Below, piece by piece: positions 44,741 to 52,666 of a DNA stretch of 64,000 nt. The position numbers and the translations under genes are program-made. The notes beneath the pieces are model-generated. The model saw nothing but the letters and a program-made list of their open reading frames with translations, searched no databases and was not told where the DNA came from. The stretch is from Corynebacterium sp. ACRPH (GTDB lineage: Bacteria; Actinomycetota; Actinomycetes; Mycobacteriales; Mycobacteriaceae). The DNA lies in contig NZ_JAKRND010000001.1 in assembly GCF_022347285.1 (NCBI RefSeq), positions 62,001 through 126,000 on the forward strand, given 5' to 3'. Numbering within the stretch: the first letter of the stretch is position 1; each line of letters begins with the position of its first letter.

Positions 44741-45310
44741 ATGCCCAAAGTAAGCGACACGGACCTGGCAGAGCGGAAGGTCGAGATCCTGTCCGGCGCG
44801 CGCCACTGCTTCGCTACCTACGGCTACGACGGCGCGACCGTCGCCCGGTTGGAAGAAACCATCGGCAAGTCCCGCGGGGCGATTTTCCACCATTACGGCA
44901 ACAAGGATCAGCTGTTTCTCGAGGTTGCCCACGAGGACATGCGCAAGATGGCCGAACTAGCGGCCGACGAGGGTCTTATCGGCGCCATTCGTGCGCTCGT
45001 CAAGTCAAATGACTTGACAGATTGGTGGGGTATGCGTGTGGAGATCACCCGCCGGGTGAACATCGACCCCTGCTTCGCGGCCAAGTGGGAGTTGGATCAG
45101 CTGGCGCTGCGCGAAACCGTGCGCACCCGCCTGCGGGAGCAGCGCGCCAGCGGGCGAATCCGCAGGGACGTGGAGGTAGAGACGATCGCCCAAACCCTGG
45201 AGTTGGTGCTCGAGGGTGTGCTTGGGCGGCTTGCCCAGCGGCAGGGTACCGAGGGGCTGTCCGACGCGCTGGACTTCGTAGAAAGCGCGCTGCGTTCCCC
45301 CGGACAGTAG
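44741..45310 (+). CDS. acnR: TetR-type repressor of aconitase AcnR
   Basis: A 189-residue TetR regulator. The N-terminal helix-turn-helix reads GYDGATVARLEETIGKSRG followed by AIFHHYGNKDQLF. In C. glutamicum AcnR represses acn and binds citrate and magnesium. Here it follows acn in the same direction after a stem-loop, and an operator matching its consensus lies before acn. I start at ATG 44741 (MPKVSDTDL); ATG 44708 lies in the terminator tail. The coding sequence contains a perfect 9-bp-arm palindrome at 44999-45018. Confidence 0.93.
   Translation: MPKVSDTDLAERKVEILSGARHCFATYGYDGATVARLEETIGKSRGAIFHHYGNKDQLFLEVAHEDMRKMAELAADEGLIGAIRALVKSNDLTDWWGMRVEITRRVNIDPCFAAKWELDQLALRETVRTRLREQRASGRIRRDVEVETIAQTLELVLEGVLGRLAQRQGTEGLSDALDFVESALRSPGQ
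44999..45018. repeat. Perfect 20-bp palindrome inside acnR
   Basis: GTCAAGTCA-AA-TGACTTGAC: 9-bp perfect arms with a 2-nt centre, at codons for LVKSNDLTD. The tiny spacer makes an RNA hairpin unlikely and a dimeric protein site more likely, if it means anything. Confidence 0.6.
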
Positions 45311-45341
45311 GCTGTCCAACCCGGTGAGTAGCATGTAGTGC

Positions 45342-45611
45342 ATGATCGCAATCATGACCGTCACCGGGCTGGACCACACCGGAATCATCGCTGCCGTGTC
45401 CACCGCCCTGGCCGAGCTAGACGTCAACATCCTCAACGTCTCCCAGACCATCATGGACGACTACTTCACCATGATCCTGCACGTTCGTATCGACGACTCC
45501 CAGCACGGGATCGCCGACGTGCAGGACCGCATGGCGGAGGTCGAAAAACAGGAGAAGCTCGTCATCCGAGTGCAGTCGGAGGCCATTTTCTCCGCCATGC
45601 ACGACGTGTAA
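45342..45611 (+). CDS. ACT domain protein (UPF0237)
   Basis: An 89-residue stand-alone ACT domain starting MIAIMTVTGLDHTGIIAAVS, the ligand-binding fold used by amino-acid sensors. The UPF0237 group is usually encoded next to a DUF711/UPF0210 protein, as here 20 bp upstream of it. Probably an amino-acid sensing partner. TAGCAT at 45327-45332 ends 9 nt before the ATG, so the transcript may be leaderless. Confidence 0.88.
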   Translation: MIAIMTVTGLDHTGIIAAVSTALAELDVNILNVSQTIMDDYFTMILHVRIDDSQHGIADVQDRMAEVEKQEKLVIRVQSEAIFSAMHDV

Positions 45612-45631
45612 GGGTTCTGGAGGGTTAAAGA

Positions 45632-47005
45632 ATGAATCCACGTCGTGGCGTCACAAACCAAAGCAACAACATCCTAGAAACCATCGAGATGATCGAGAAG
45701 TACCGTCTCGACATCCGAACGGTAACGATGGGCATCAACCTCATGCCCTGCATCCGCGAAACGATGGAGGCCACCGCCGAGGCGGTGTTCGAGCGCGTGG
45801 TGGACTACGCGCGGAACCTCGTGCCGGTGGCTCAGGAGATCGAGCGGGAGCTGGGCATCCCCATCGTGAACAAGCGCATCTCCGTGACCCCGGTTGGCGT
45901 CCTCGCCTCCGCGGTAGAGGGCAACCCGGTGCGGATTGCCGAAGCGCTGGATCGCGCGGCCACCGAGGTGGGTGTGAACTTCATCGGCGGCTACTCGGCC
46001 CTGGTGGACAAGGGGGCCACGCGCGGCGAGCTGGACCTGATCCGCTCGCTGCCCGAGGCGCTGAACGAAACTAATGTCGTCTGCGCGTCCGTGAACGTCG
46101 GCACCTCGAAGGCCGGCATCAACATGAATGCGGTCCGCGAGATGGGGCACGTCATCAAGGATGCCTCCACTTATGGGCCGGGCGGCACGCTGGCCTGCGC
46201 GAAGCTGGTCGTGTTTGCCAACTCCGTCTCCGACAACCCGTTTATGGCTGGCGCCTACCACGGGGTGGAAGAGCAGGACTGTGTGATCAACGTGGGCGTA
46301 TCCGGCCCCGGCGTGGTCGACCGCGCGGTTGCCGGAATGGAAGGTGCAACGCTCAACGAGGTCTCCGAGGAGATCAAGCGCGCGGCGTTTAAGATCACCC
46401 GCACCGGCCAGCTGGTCGGCGTGATGGCCGCCCAAAGGTTGGGCGTGCCCTTCGGCATCGTGGACCTGTCCCTGGCGCCCACCGCGGAGCTCGGCGATTC
46501 CGTGGCGCACATTCTGGAGCACATGGGGCTCGGTCAGGTGGGCACCCACGGCACCACCGCTGCCCTGGCGCTGCTGAACGATGCGGTGAAGAAGGGCGGC
46601 ATGATGGCCTGCTCGCGCGTCGGCGGCCTCTCGGGTTCGTTTATCCCGGTCTCTGAGGACAAGGGCATGATTGACGCTGTGCGCAGCGGAGCCATCAGCA
46701 TCGACAAACTGGAGGCCATGACGGCCATCTGTTCCGTCGGTCTGGACATGATCGCCATCCCGGGCGACACCCCCGCGGAGTCGATTGCTGGAATGATCGC
46801 CGACGAGGCCGCCATCGGCGTGATGAACCATAAGACCACCGCCGTGCGCGTGATCCCCGCCGTCGGTACAAAGGTTGGCGACGACGTGGACTTCGGTGGC
46901 CTGCTGGGCTACGCACCGGTGATCGGCGTGAACCGTGCAAGCAGTGCCGAGTTCATCAACCGCGGTGGCTTCATCCCCGCCCCGCTGCACGGCTACCGCA
47001 ACTAG
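45632..47005 (+). CDS. DUF711 / UPF0210 (PFL family) protein
   Basis: A 457-residue protein of the DUF711 family, sometimes labelled PFL-like because of a glycyl-radical-enzyme-related fold, although no radical Gly motif or activase is visible here. Conserved parts include [51 protein letters not shown] and a C-terminal [15 protein letters not shown]. It forms a pair with the ACT protein. The reaction is unknown. The pair lies in the 6.6-kb block between acnR and the amidotransferase gene. Confidence 0.88.
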   Translation: MNPRRGVTNQSNNILETIEMIEKYRLDIRTVTMGINLMPCIRETMEATAEAVFERVVDYARNLVPVAQEIERELGIPIVNKRISVTPVGVLASAVEGNPVRIAEALDRAATEVGVNFIGGYSALVDKGATRGELDLIRSLPEALNETNVVCASVNVGTSKAGINMNAVREMGHVIKDASTYGPGGTLACAKLVVFANSVSDNPFMAGAYHGVEEQDCVINVGVSGPGVVDRAVAGMEGATLNEVSEEIKRAAFKITRTGQLVGVMAAQRLGVPFGIVDLSLAPTAELGDSVAHILEHMGLGQVGTHGTTAALALLNDAVKKGGMMACSRVGGLSGSFIPVSEDKGMIDAVRSGAISIDKLEAMTAICSVGLDMIAIPGDTPAESIAGMIADEAAIGVMNHKTTAVRVIPAVGTKVGDDVDFGGLLGYAPVIGVNRASSAEFINRGGFIPAPLHGYRN

Positions 47006-47023
47006 GAAGGATTACTCGCTCGC

Positions 47024-47782
47024 ATGGTGCAGGTCTTCAAGTACGGTCGCTCCTCGGTTGTCATCGACGATCCGCTCGACGGGCTCGTGCGGGGCGACCA
47101 GTCGGGCACATTCGATCAGCGGTGCACCCTCCCCGCCGGGTCGGTCGCGCTGAACGCAGCGCTGTCGAACAACGGCCGCATGCCCGTTGCCGGCAACACT
47201 GCGGGCTTTAGCGTGGTGCAGACGGTGGTGCTGACAATCGGCGTGGTGCTGTTTGGCCTGGGTGGCTTCCTGGCCGCCCGCGGAGGCACCCAGACTCTGG
47301 TCATTGGTCTGGTGATCGGGGCCATTGGCCTGCTGATGGCGGGCGTTGCCCTCTATAGCGCCTCCAAGCGTCGCGGTCAGCTGCGGATCCTGGGCAAGGC
47401 CTGGGGAAATGGCTGGTTGCGCTTTGCGCCCGCCCGCGTGGGCGGCGTGTGGATAACGCGGGTGTCTACCCACAACGACAACGGGGAGCGCATGAACACA
47501 GAGCGCCGCTACTACTACAAGGCCATGGTGCAGGCCTACCCCACCGACGGCACCGAGCCGTTCACGTTCCGCACCAGCGAGTTCAACGCCCCGGCCAACT
47601 GGGAGGGGCGCCCCTATAACCTGCACATGGCCGACGGCCCCATGGACGTGCTGGAGCCCGAGTTCACCAACGGCTGGACCATCTGCCGGTACATCGCGGG
47701 CCAGCCGGAAACGGCCACTATTTCTACTGACCTGTCGGCCAAGCAGGTCAAGGCGGCGCTAGAGGTTTCGCAGATCCGCTAA
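47024..47782 (+). CDS. Hypothetical membrane protein (252 aa)
   Basis: A protein with two adjacent membrane helices (about residues 64-85, VVQTVVLTIGVVLFGLGGF, and 90-112, LVIGLVIGAIGLLMAGVAL) flanked by a short N-terminal domain and a soluble C-terminal half containing RRYYYKAMVQAYPTDG and GWTICRYIAGQPE. It resembles DUF3592-like envelope proteins in layout, but I cannot assign it. It follows the DUF711 gene by 18 bp and overlaps the convergent Lrp gene by 24 bp. Confidence 0.6.
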   Translation: MVQVFKYGRSSVVIDDPLDGLVRGDQSGTFDQRCTLPAGSVALNAALSNNGRMPVAGNTAGFSVVQTVVLTIGVVLFGLGGFLAARGGTQTLVIGLVIGAIGLLMAGVALYSASKRRGQLRILGKAWGNGWLRFAPARVGGVWITRVSTHNDNGERMNTERRYYYKAMVQAYPTDGTEPFTFRTSEFNAPANWEGRPYNLHMADGPMDVLEPEFTNGWTICRYIAGQPETATISTDLSAKQVKAALEVSQIR

Positions 47783-48238
47783 CGCCCGCAGCAGCTGGCC
47801 GTGGCGGGCGGGGATGCGGGAACGCAGGATGATTTCCGTCCGCGTGCGCTGCACGCCTTCGACCTCCTGCAGTTTGAGGGTGATCTGCTCCAGGTGCTCG
47901 TGGTCGCGCGCCACCACCCGGCACGATAGGTCGTAAGGCCCGGCGATAGAATGCGCCTCCGTGATCCACGGGATTTTCAGGATCGCCGCCGTCGCCTGGT
48001 CGAGCGCCCGCTGGTCCAGCGTGACGTGCACGAAGGCGCCCAGCGGGAAGCCTAGCGCACCCGGGTCGAAGTGCGGGGCGAAGCTGCCGATCACTCCCCT
48101 TTCCACGAGCTTGTCTATGCGGCTGCTCACCGTCGCTCGCGCCACCCCGAGCACCCGCGCGTACTCGCGCACCCCGGCCTTGGGCCTTTCGTTGAGTAGC
48201 ATGCAGAGTTCGATGTCTGTCCGGTCGAGATCCCTCAT
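47759..48238 (-). CDS. Lrp/AsnC family transcriptional regulator
   Basis: A 159-residue regulator: N-terminal winged helix (RDLDRTDIELCMLLNERPK, VARATVSSRIDKLVERGVIG) and a C-terminal RAM/ACT-like domain. AGAAAGGTC precedes the ATG at 48238. Divergent from the indolepyruvate ferredoxin oxidoreductase gene, 241 bp apart, which is the normal layout for an Lrp controlling an amino-acid catabolic target. Probable effector: an aromatic or branched-chain amino acid (inference). Confidence 0.9.
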   Translation of the reverse strand: MRDLDRTDIELCMLLNERPKAGVREYARVLGVARATVSSRIDKLVERGVIGSFAPHFDPGALGFPLGAFVHVTLDQRALDQATAAILKIPWITEAHSIAGPYDLSCRVVARDHEHLEQITLKLQEVEGVQRTRTEIILRSRIPARHGQLLRALADLRNL

Positions 48239-48479
48239 TCTTCTGACCTTTCTTTGTGACGCCCCTTCGCGGCCTGTTGGCAAGAAACATCTACTTTTGT
48301 GTGCAAATCTGTTGTCGCTTGGGTGGGATTTTAGGCCATTGGCTTAGTTTTTAGGGTTGGAACCCAAAAAATCTTTGCTAAGTGAACTATTTTTCCGTAG
48401 GCGCTATCGAGTGCGGTTCGCTGTCGCTTAATGTGATTCAAACCACAAACTGACAGCTCGCACGAAAGGGTGAACAGCG
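48239..48479. promoter_or_regulatory. Divergent lrp/ior control region with a GlxR-like site
   Basis: AT-rich 241-bp region. TGTGATTCAAACCACA at 48432-48447 matches the GlxR palindrome TGTGA-N6-TCACA with one mismatch and lies 33 bp before the oxidoreductase ATG. GGGTTGGAACCC (48355-48366) is a short palindrome nearer the middle that could serve a dimeric regulator. Confidence 0.4.
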
Positions 48480-51400
48480 ATGACCTCCACCTTCATCCCC
48501 GACTCAATCTCCCCCGTCCAGGATCTCCCCGACTACACCCAGTCGCGCTACCGGGAGAAGACCGGGCACATCCACTTAACCGGCATCCAGGCGCTCGTGC
48601 GCACCGTGCTGGATCGGGCGGAGGCGGACCGCGAGATTGGGCTGCAGACCTCCAGCTTCGTCTCCGGCTACGAGGGGTCCCCGCTGGGCGGGTACGACCT
48701 CGAGCTGGGGCGCCGCAGGTCGCTACTCGGCCAGTTTGATGTGCAGCACTTCCCTGCCGTCAACGAGGAGTTGGGCGTCACGGCCGTAGCGGGATCGCAG
48801 ATGACGGATCGGGCGACGGTCAAGGAAGGCATCGACGGCGTGGTCGGCTACTGGTACGGCAAGGCGCCGGGGTTGGATAGGGCGGCCGATGCGCTGCGGC
48901 ACGCGAATATGACCGGCACCAGCGGCACGGGCGGTGCGGTGGCCTTCGTGGGCGACGACCCGACGGCGAAGTCTTCGACGATCCCGTCTGCCTCCGGGCG
49001 GATCCTGGCGGACCTGGGGTTGCCGACCCTCGTGCCGGCGGACGCGGGCGACGTGCTGCGCCTCGGCACGCACGCGGTGTGGATGTCGCGCTACAGCGGC
49101 CTGTGGACGGCGCTGCGCATCACCACTCCCGTGGCCGACGGCTCCGCCAGCGTGGACCTGGAGGCCATCCGCACGGCCACGACGGCCCGCGGCCTGGAGC
49201 GCGGCGGCGAGCACGTGCCGGAGGCCCGCCTGCTGGGCAAGCGACTGCTCGACCTGGAGGATACCCGCGTCGGCGAGCGCATCCAGCGCGCCCTGGAATA
49301 CGCCCGCGAGCACCAGCTGAACCGCTGGTGGGGCACGTGGGACGGCGACCACGTGGGCGTGATCTGCGCGGGCAACACATCCCTGGAGGTCGCGGAGGTC
49401 GTGGGCGAGGCGCGCGTGCGCATTCTGCAGCTGGCGATGACCTACCCGCTGGACCCGCAGGAGCTGGAGCGCTTCTGTGAGGGGCTGGATACGCTCGTGG
49501 TCGCCGAGGAGCTCGGTACTCACCTGCTGGAATCCGTCCGCGCGTGCCTCTACGACCTCCCGGTACGCCCCGCTATCGAGCATGTGAATGATCCGCTGAA
49601 GCAGCTGCCCAAGCTGCTGCGCAACGAGGGCATCGAGGTGGCCGGAGTGACAAGCGGCCCCACCCGGATCTCCCTGCCGCTGGCGGTCCCCAACCGCGTG
49701 CCCCACTTCTGCTCCGGCTGCCCGCACAACCTCTCCACCCGCGCGGACGAGGACACGCTGGTCGGCGCTGGAATCGGCTGCCACGCCATGGTGATGCTGA
49801 TGGACGACAAGCGCGTGGGCAAGATCATGGGCACCGCGCAGATGGGCGGCGAGGGCGCACACTGGATCGGAATGCACAGCTTCGTGTCCGAGGAGCACTT
49901 CGTGCAGAACATGGGCGACGGAACGTTCCTGCATTCGGGATCGCTGGCGCTGCGGGCAATGGTGGCGTCCAAGGTAAACGCAACCCTGAAGCTGCTGCAC
50001 AACGGCACGGTGGCGATGACGGGCGGGCAGGATCCCGTGGGGCAGCCGAGCCTGGCGGGGTTGGTCGACATGGTGCGGGCCGAAAACCCGGCCAGGATCG
50101 TTGTGACCAGTGACGATGTGCGGCGCACGCGGCGCGCCCTGCGGGGTTCCGGCGTGCAGGTGCGCCCGCGCGAGGATCTGGCCAAGGTGCAGAAGGAGCT
50201 GGAGGCCCTACAGGGTGTCTCCGTGCTCATCCACGACCAGGAGTGCGCCGCCGAGAAGCGCCGCGCCCGCAACCGCAACCAGCGGGCCCAGGCGACCGAG
50301 AAGATCGTGATCAACGAGCGCATCTGCGAAGGCTGCGGCGACTGTGGCGAAAAGTCCGGCTGCCTGTCCCTGCAGCCGGTGGACACGCAGTTCGGCCGCA
50401 AGACCCGCGTGGATCAGACCAGCTGCAACACCGACCGCTCGTGCCTGTCCGGTGACTGCCCGGCCTTCACGACCGTCGTTGCGGTCGAGGAGAAGCGCGA
50501 GGTGCCGCCTATTGACGCCACCGCGCTCGACCCGGTGCCGGAGAGCACACTGGACAGCAAGCACCCGTGGAACATACGCATTTCGGGTGTGGGCGGCACG
50601 GGAGTGATGACGGCCTCTGCAGTGATCGCCACCGCCGCGCACCTGGATGGACTTGCGGTGCGGGGCACGGACATGACGGGCCTGGCGCAAAAGGGCGGCT
50701 CGGTGGTCTCTGACCTGCGCATCTCTAGGAGCATTGGCCAGCACACGGGCACGGTGCCGCGCGGCAGCGCGGACCTGCTGATCGCGTTGGACGGCGTGAC
50801 GGGTGCAGAAGACGCCAGCACCTCGGTACTCAACGCGGCGCGGACGGTTGCCGTGCTGTCGAATTCCGAGACTCCCACAGGGCAGATGTGCACCGACGTT
50901 AAGGCCACCCGCCCCGACGGCGTGCAGATCACCGGTGCGCTGGGGCATGCGGCGAAGCGGGCGATCATCACCGACGCGATCCGCGTATCCACCAAGCTCT
51001 TCGGCGAATCCACCTTCCAAATCATGCTGCTGATCGGCGCTGCGGTGCAGGCCGGTGCCCTGCCGGTGACCCCGGAGTCGATGGAGAAGGCGCTGCGGAT
51101 CAACGGCAAGAAGGCCGAGGCCAACATCCAGGCCTTCCGCCGCGGCCGTCAGTTAGTCAGCCGCCCGGAGGCGCTGATCGAGCTGATGGGCGTGGAGCCC
51201 GACTACGCCCAGTACCAGGAGGTTCAGCCTCTGGATCGCACCCGCCAAAAGATCGAGGAGGCGCTGGAGCCGAGCCTGGTGGACGAGGTTGCGGTGTACT
51301 TCGACGAGATGCGCCGCTGGGGTTCCGAGCAGGACGCCCAGGATTACCTGACCGACGTGCGCGCGGTCTACGCCCACGAGCGGCGCGTGAACCCGGATGG

Positions 51401-51908
51401 CCCCGCAGAACTGACCCGCAGCTTCGCAGCCGGACTGCATAAGCTATCCGCCTACAAGGACGAGTACGAGGTCGCCCGCCTGGCGCTGGACCCCGGATTC
51501 GCGGAGGCCCAGAAGGGCGGCAAGGTCACGGTGCAGTTCCAGCCGCCGCTGCTGCGCTCCCTGGGGCTGAACCGCAAGATCGGCCTTGGCCCGCGGATGC
51601 GCCCAGTGCTCAGTGCGCTGGCAAAGGCCAAGGGGCTGCGTGGCACGCGCCTGGACATCTTCGGCTACGCGGAGGTGCGCAAGTTGGAGCGCAAGCTTGT
51701 CAATGCCTACCGGGAGGAGATCCTGAGCCGGGCGCGGAACCTGCACTCACCCGAGCAGGTGGCGGAGCTGGCCTCCCTGGCCGCTGCAGCCGACGGGGTC
51801 CGGGGATTCGAGCAGCAAAAGATCGACAGTGCGCACGAGTTGCTGCAGAAATTGGGGCGCGCGGGCGTCAAAAAAATAGTAGATAGACCAAGCGGTCTGT
51901 TACAGTAA
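48480..51908 (+). CDS. Indolepyruvate/2-oxoacid ferredoxin oxidoreductase, fused subunits
   Basis: A 1142-residue single-chain thiamine-diphosphate and Fe-S enzyme that oxidatively decarboxylates arylpyruvates or other 2-oxoacids to acyl-CoA. Order: pyrimidine-binding domain (QTSSFVSGYEGSPLGGYDL), diphosphate site (FCSGCPHNLST, GIGCHAMVMLMD), ferredoxin-like cysteines (ICEGCGDCGEKSGCLSLQ, then CNTDRSCLSGDC), and the gamma domain (VGGTGVMTASAVIATAAHLD). Such fused enzymes occur in aerobic proteobacteria and some actinobacteria for aromatic amino-acid catabolism. The cysteine pattern is not a plain double CxxCxxCxxxCP. Start at ATG 48480 after GAAAGG. Its 3' end contains the promoter of the next gene. 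Confidence 0.92.
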   Translation: MTSTFIPDSISPVQDLPDYTQSRYREKTGHIHLTGIQALVRTVLDRAEADREIGLQTSSFVSGYEGSPLGGYDLELGRRRSLLGQFDVQHFPAVNEELGVTAVAGSQMTDRATVKEGIDGVVGYWYGKAPGLDRAADALRHANMTGTSGTGGAVAFVGDDPTAKSSTIPSASGRILADLGLPTLVPADAGDVLRLGTHAVWMSRYSGLWTALRITTPVADGSASVDLEAIRTATTARGLERGGEHVPEARLLGKRLLDLEDTRVGERIQRALEYAREHQLNRWWGTWDGDHVGVICAGNTSLEVAEVVGEARVRILQLAMTYPLDPQELERFCEGLDTLVVAEELGTHLLESVRACLYDLPVRPAIEHVNDPLKQLPKLLRNEGIEVAGVTSGPTRISLPLAVPNRVPHFCSGCPHNLSTRADEDTLVGAGIGCHAMVMLMDDKRVGKIMGTAQMGGEGAHWIGMHSFVSEEHFVQNMGDGTFLHSGSLALRAMVASKVNATLKLLHNGTVAMTGGQDPVGQPSLAGLVDMVRAENPARIVVTSDDVRRTRRALRGSGVQVRPREDLAKVQKELEALQGVSVLIHDQECAAEKRRARNRNQRAQATEKIVINERICEGCGDCGEKSGCLSLQPVDTQFGRKTRVDQTSCNTDRSCLSGDCPAFTTVVAVEEKREVPPIDATALDPVPESTLDSKHPWNIRISGVGGTGVMTASAVIATAAHLDGLAVRGTDMTGLAQKGGSVVSDLRISRSIGQHTGTVPRGSADLLIALDGVTGAEDASTSVLNAARTVAVLSNSETPTGQMCTDVKATRPDGVQITGALGHAAKRAIITDAIRVSTKLFGESTFQIMLLIGAAVQAGALPVTPESMEKALRINGKKAEANIQAFRRGRQLVSRPEALIELMGVEPDYAQYQEVQPLDRTRQKIEEALEPSLVDEVAVYFDEMRRWGSEQDAQDYLTDVRAVYAHERRVNPDGPAELTRSFAAGLHKLSAYKDEYEVARLALDPGFAEAQKGGKVTVQFQPPLLRSLGLNRKIGLGPRMRPVLSALAKAKGLRGTRLDIFGYAEVRKLERKLVNAYREEILSRARNLHSPEQVAELASLAAAADGVRGFEQQKIDSAHELLQKLGRAGVKKIVDRPSGLLQ
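51885..51906 (+). promoter_or_regulatory. TetR-like operator and -10 for the amidotransferase gene
   Basis: AGACC-AAGC-GGTCT (51885-51898) is an inverted repeat resembling many TetR-family operators. TACAGT (51901-51906) follows and ends 7 nt before GTG 51914, so it could be the -10 of a leaderless mRNA. Both lie inside the last codons of the oxidoreductase gene. Confidence 0.4.
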
Positions 51909-51913
51909 CGAAT

Positions 51914-52657
51914 GTGACTTTCGTACTGCTATGCCCCCGCAGCGGCGCCGAGGTGCTCGCCGCGGAATACGCCGACTTCCTCAGCTACAGCGGCCTCACA
52001 CCCGCCGAGCTCGAACAGCGACCGCTGGATAACCCCAGCGCCGACCTGGGAAGCTTCGATGGCGTGGAGGGCGTGTTCATCGGCGGCTCGCCGTTTACAA
52101 TCACCCGCCCGGTCGACGTGGAGTGGCAGGAAGCGATCTCGCAAAAGCTGGTGGATTTCATCGAGATCGAATCCGAACGGCAGCGCTTCGGCATCTTCTC
52201 CACCTGCTACGGCACCTCCATGCTGGCGCACTACCTGGACGGCGAGGTCAACAGTAAGTACTCGGAATCAGCGGGCACCAGCGAGGTTTCTCTTACTGAC
52301 GCCGGGCGCGTCGACCCCATCACCGGTGCGCTCCCCGACCGCTTCACCGCGCTGACGGGTCACAAGGATTCCGTGGTGCGCGTGCCCGAGGAAGCCACGC
52401 TGCTGGCCACCGGCGAGACCTGCCCGGTGCAGATCTACCGCTACCGCGAGAACGTCTGGACCAGCCAATTCCACCCGGAGATGGATGCGGCGGGTATCAC
52501 CCGGCGACTCAGCTTCTACGAGGACGAGGGCTACTGCGACCCCGCGGAGATAGCGGAGACCTACGCCCGCTTCGAGGGGCAGGATACGGCGGCGGCGAAT
52601 TCGCTGCTGCGGCGCTTCGTGGAGCACTCCCGCAGCTCGCTGGGGATGGTAAGCTAG
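51914..52657 (+). CDS. Class I glutamine amidotransferase-like protein
   Basis: A 247-residue GATase1 protein like the GMP-synthase glutaminase domain. The nucleophile Cys is in GIFSTCYGTSML and the His/Glu pair in SQFHPEMD; so the Cys-His-Glu triad is intact. No synthetase domain. In C. glutamicum I recall such a gene directly after acnR; here a 6.6-kb block separates them. GTG start chosen, with no ribosome binding site but a -10 at the leaderless spacing. Substrate unknown. Confidence 0.85.
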   Translation: MTFVLLCPRSGAEVLAAEYADFLSYSGLTPAELEQRPLDNPSADLGSFDGVEGVFIGGSPFTITRPVDVEWQEAISQKLVDFIEIESERQRFGIFSTCYGTSMLAHYLDGEVNSKYSESAGTSEVSLTDAGRVDPITGALPDRFTALTGHKDSVVRVPEEATLLATGETCPVQIYRYRENVWTSQFHPEMDAAGITRRLSFYEDEGYCDPAEIAETYARFEGQDTAAANSLLRRFVEHSRSSLGMVS

Positions 52658-52666
52658 CTGGCTGGG

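Noticed and set aside
45674..46990. 438-codon open frame antisense to the DUF711 gene
   Set aside because: His/Gly/Asp-rich translation typical of a GC-rich antisense frame; DUF711 on the plus strand is a clear family match.
45632..47005. True pyruvate formate-lyase
   Set aside because: No glycyl-radical loop and no activase gene; DUF711 is only distantly comparable.
48723..50000. 425-codon open frame antisense to the oxidoreductase gene
   Set aside because: No recognisable domain, composition of an antisense shadow, and the sense frame has cofactor motifs.
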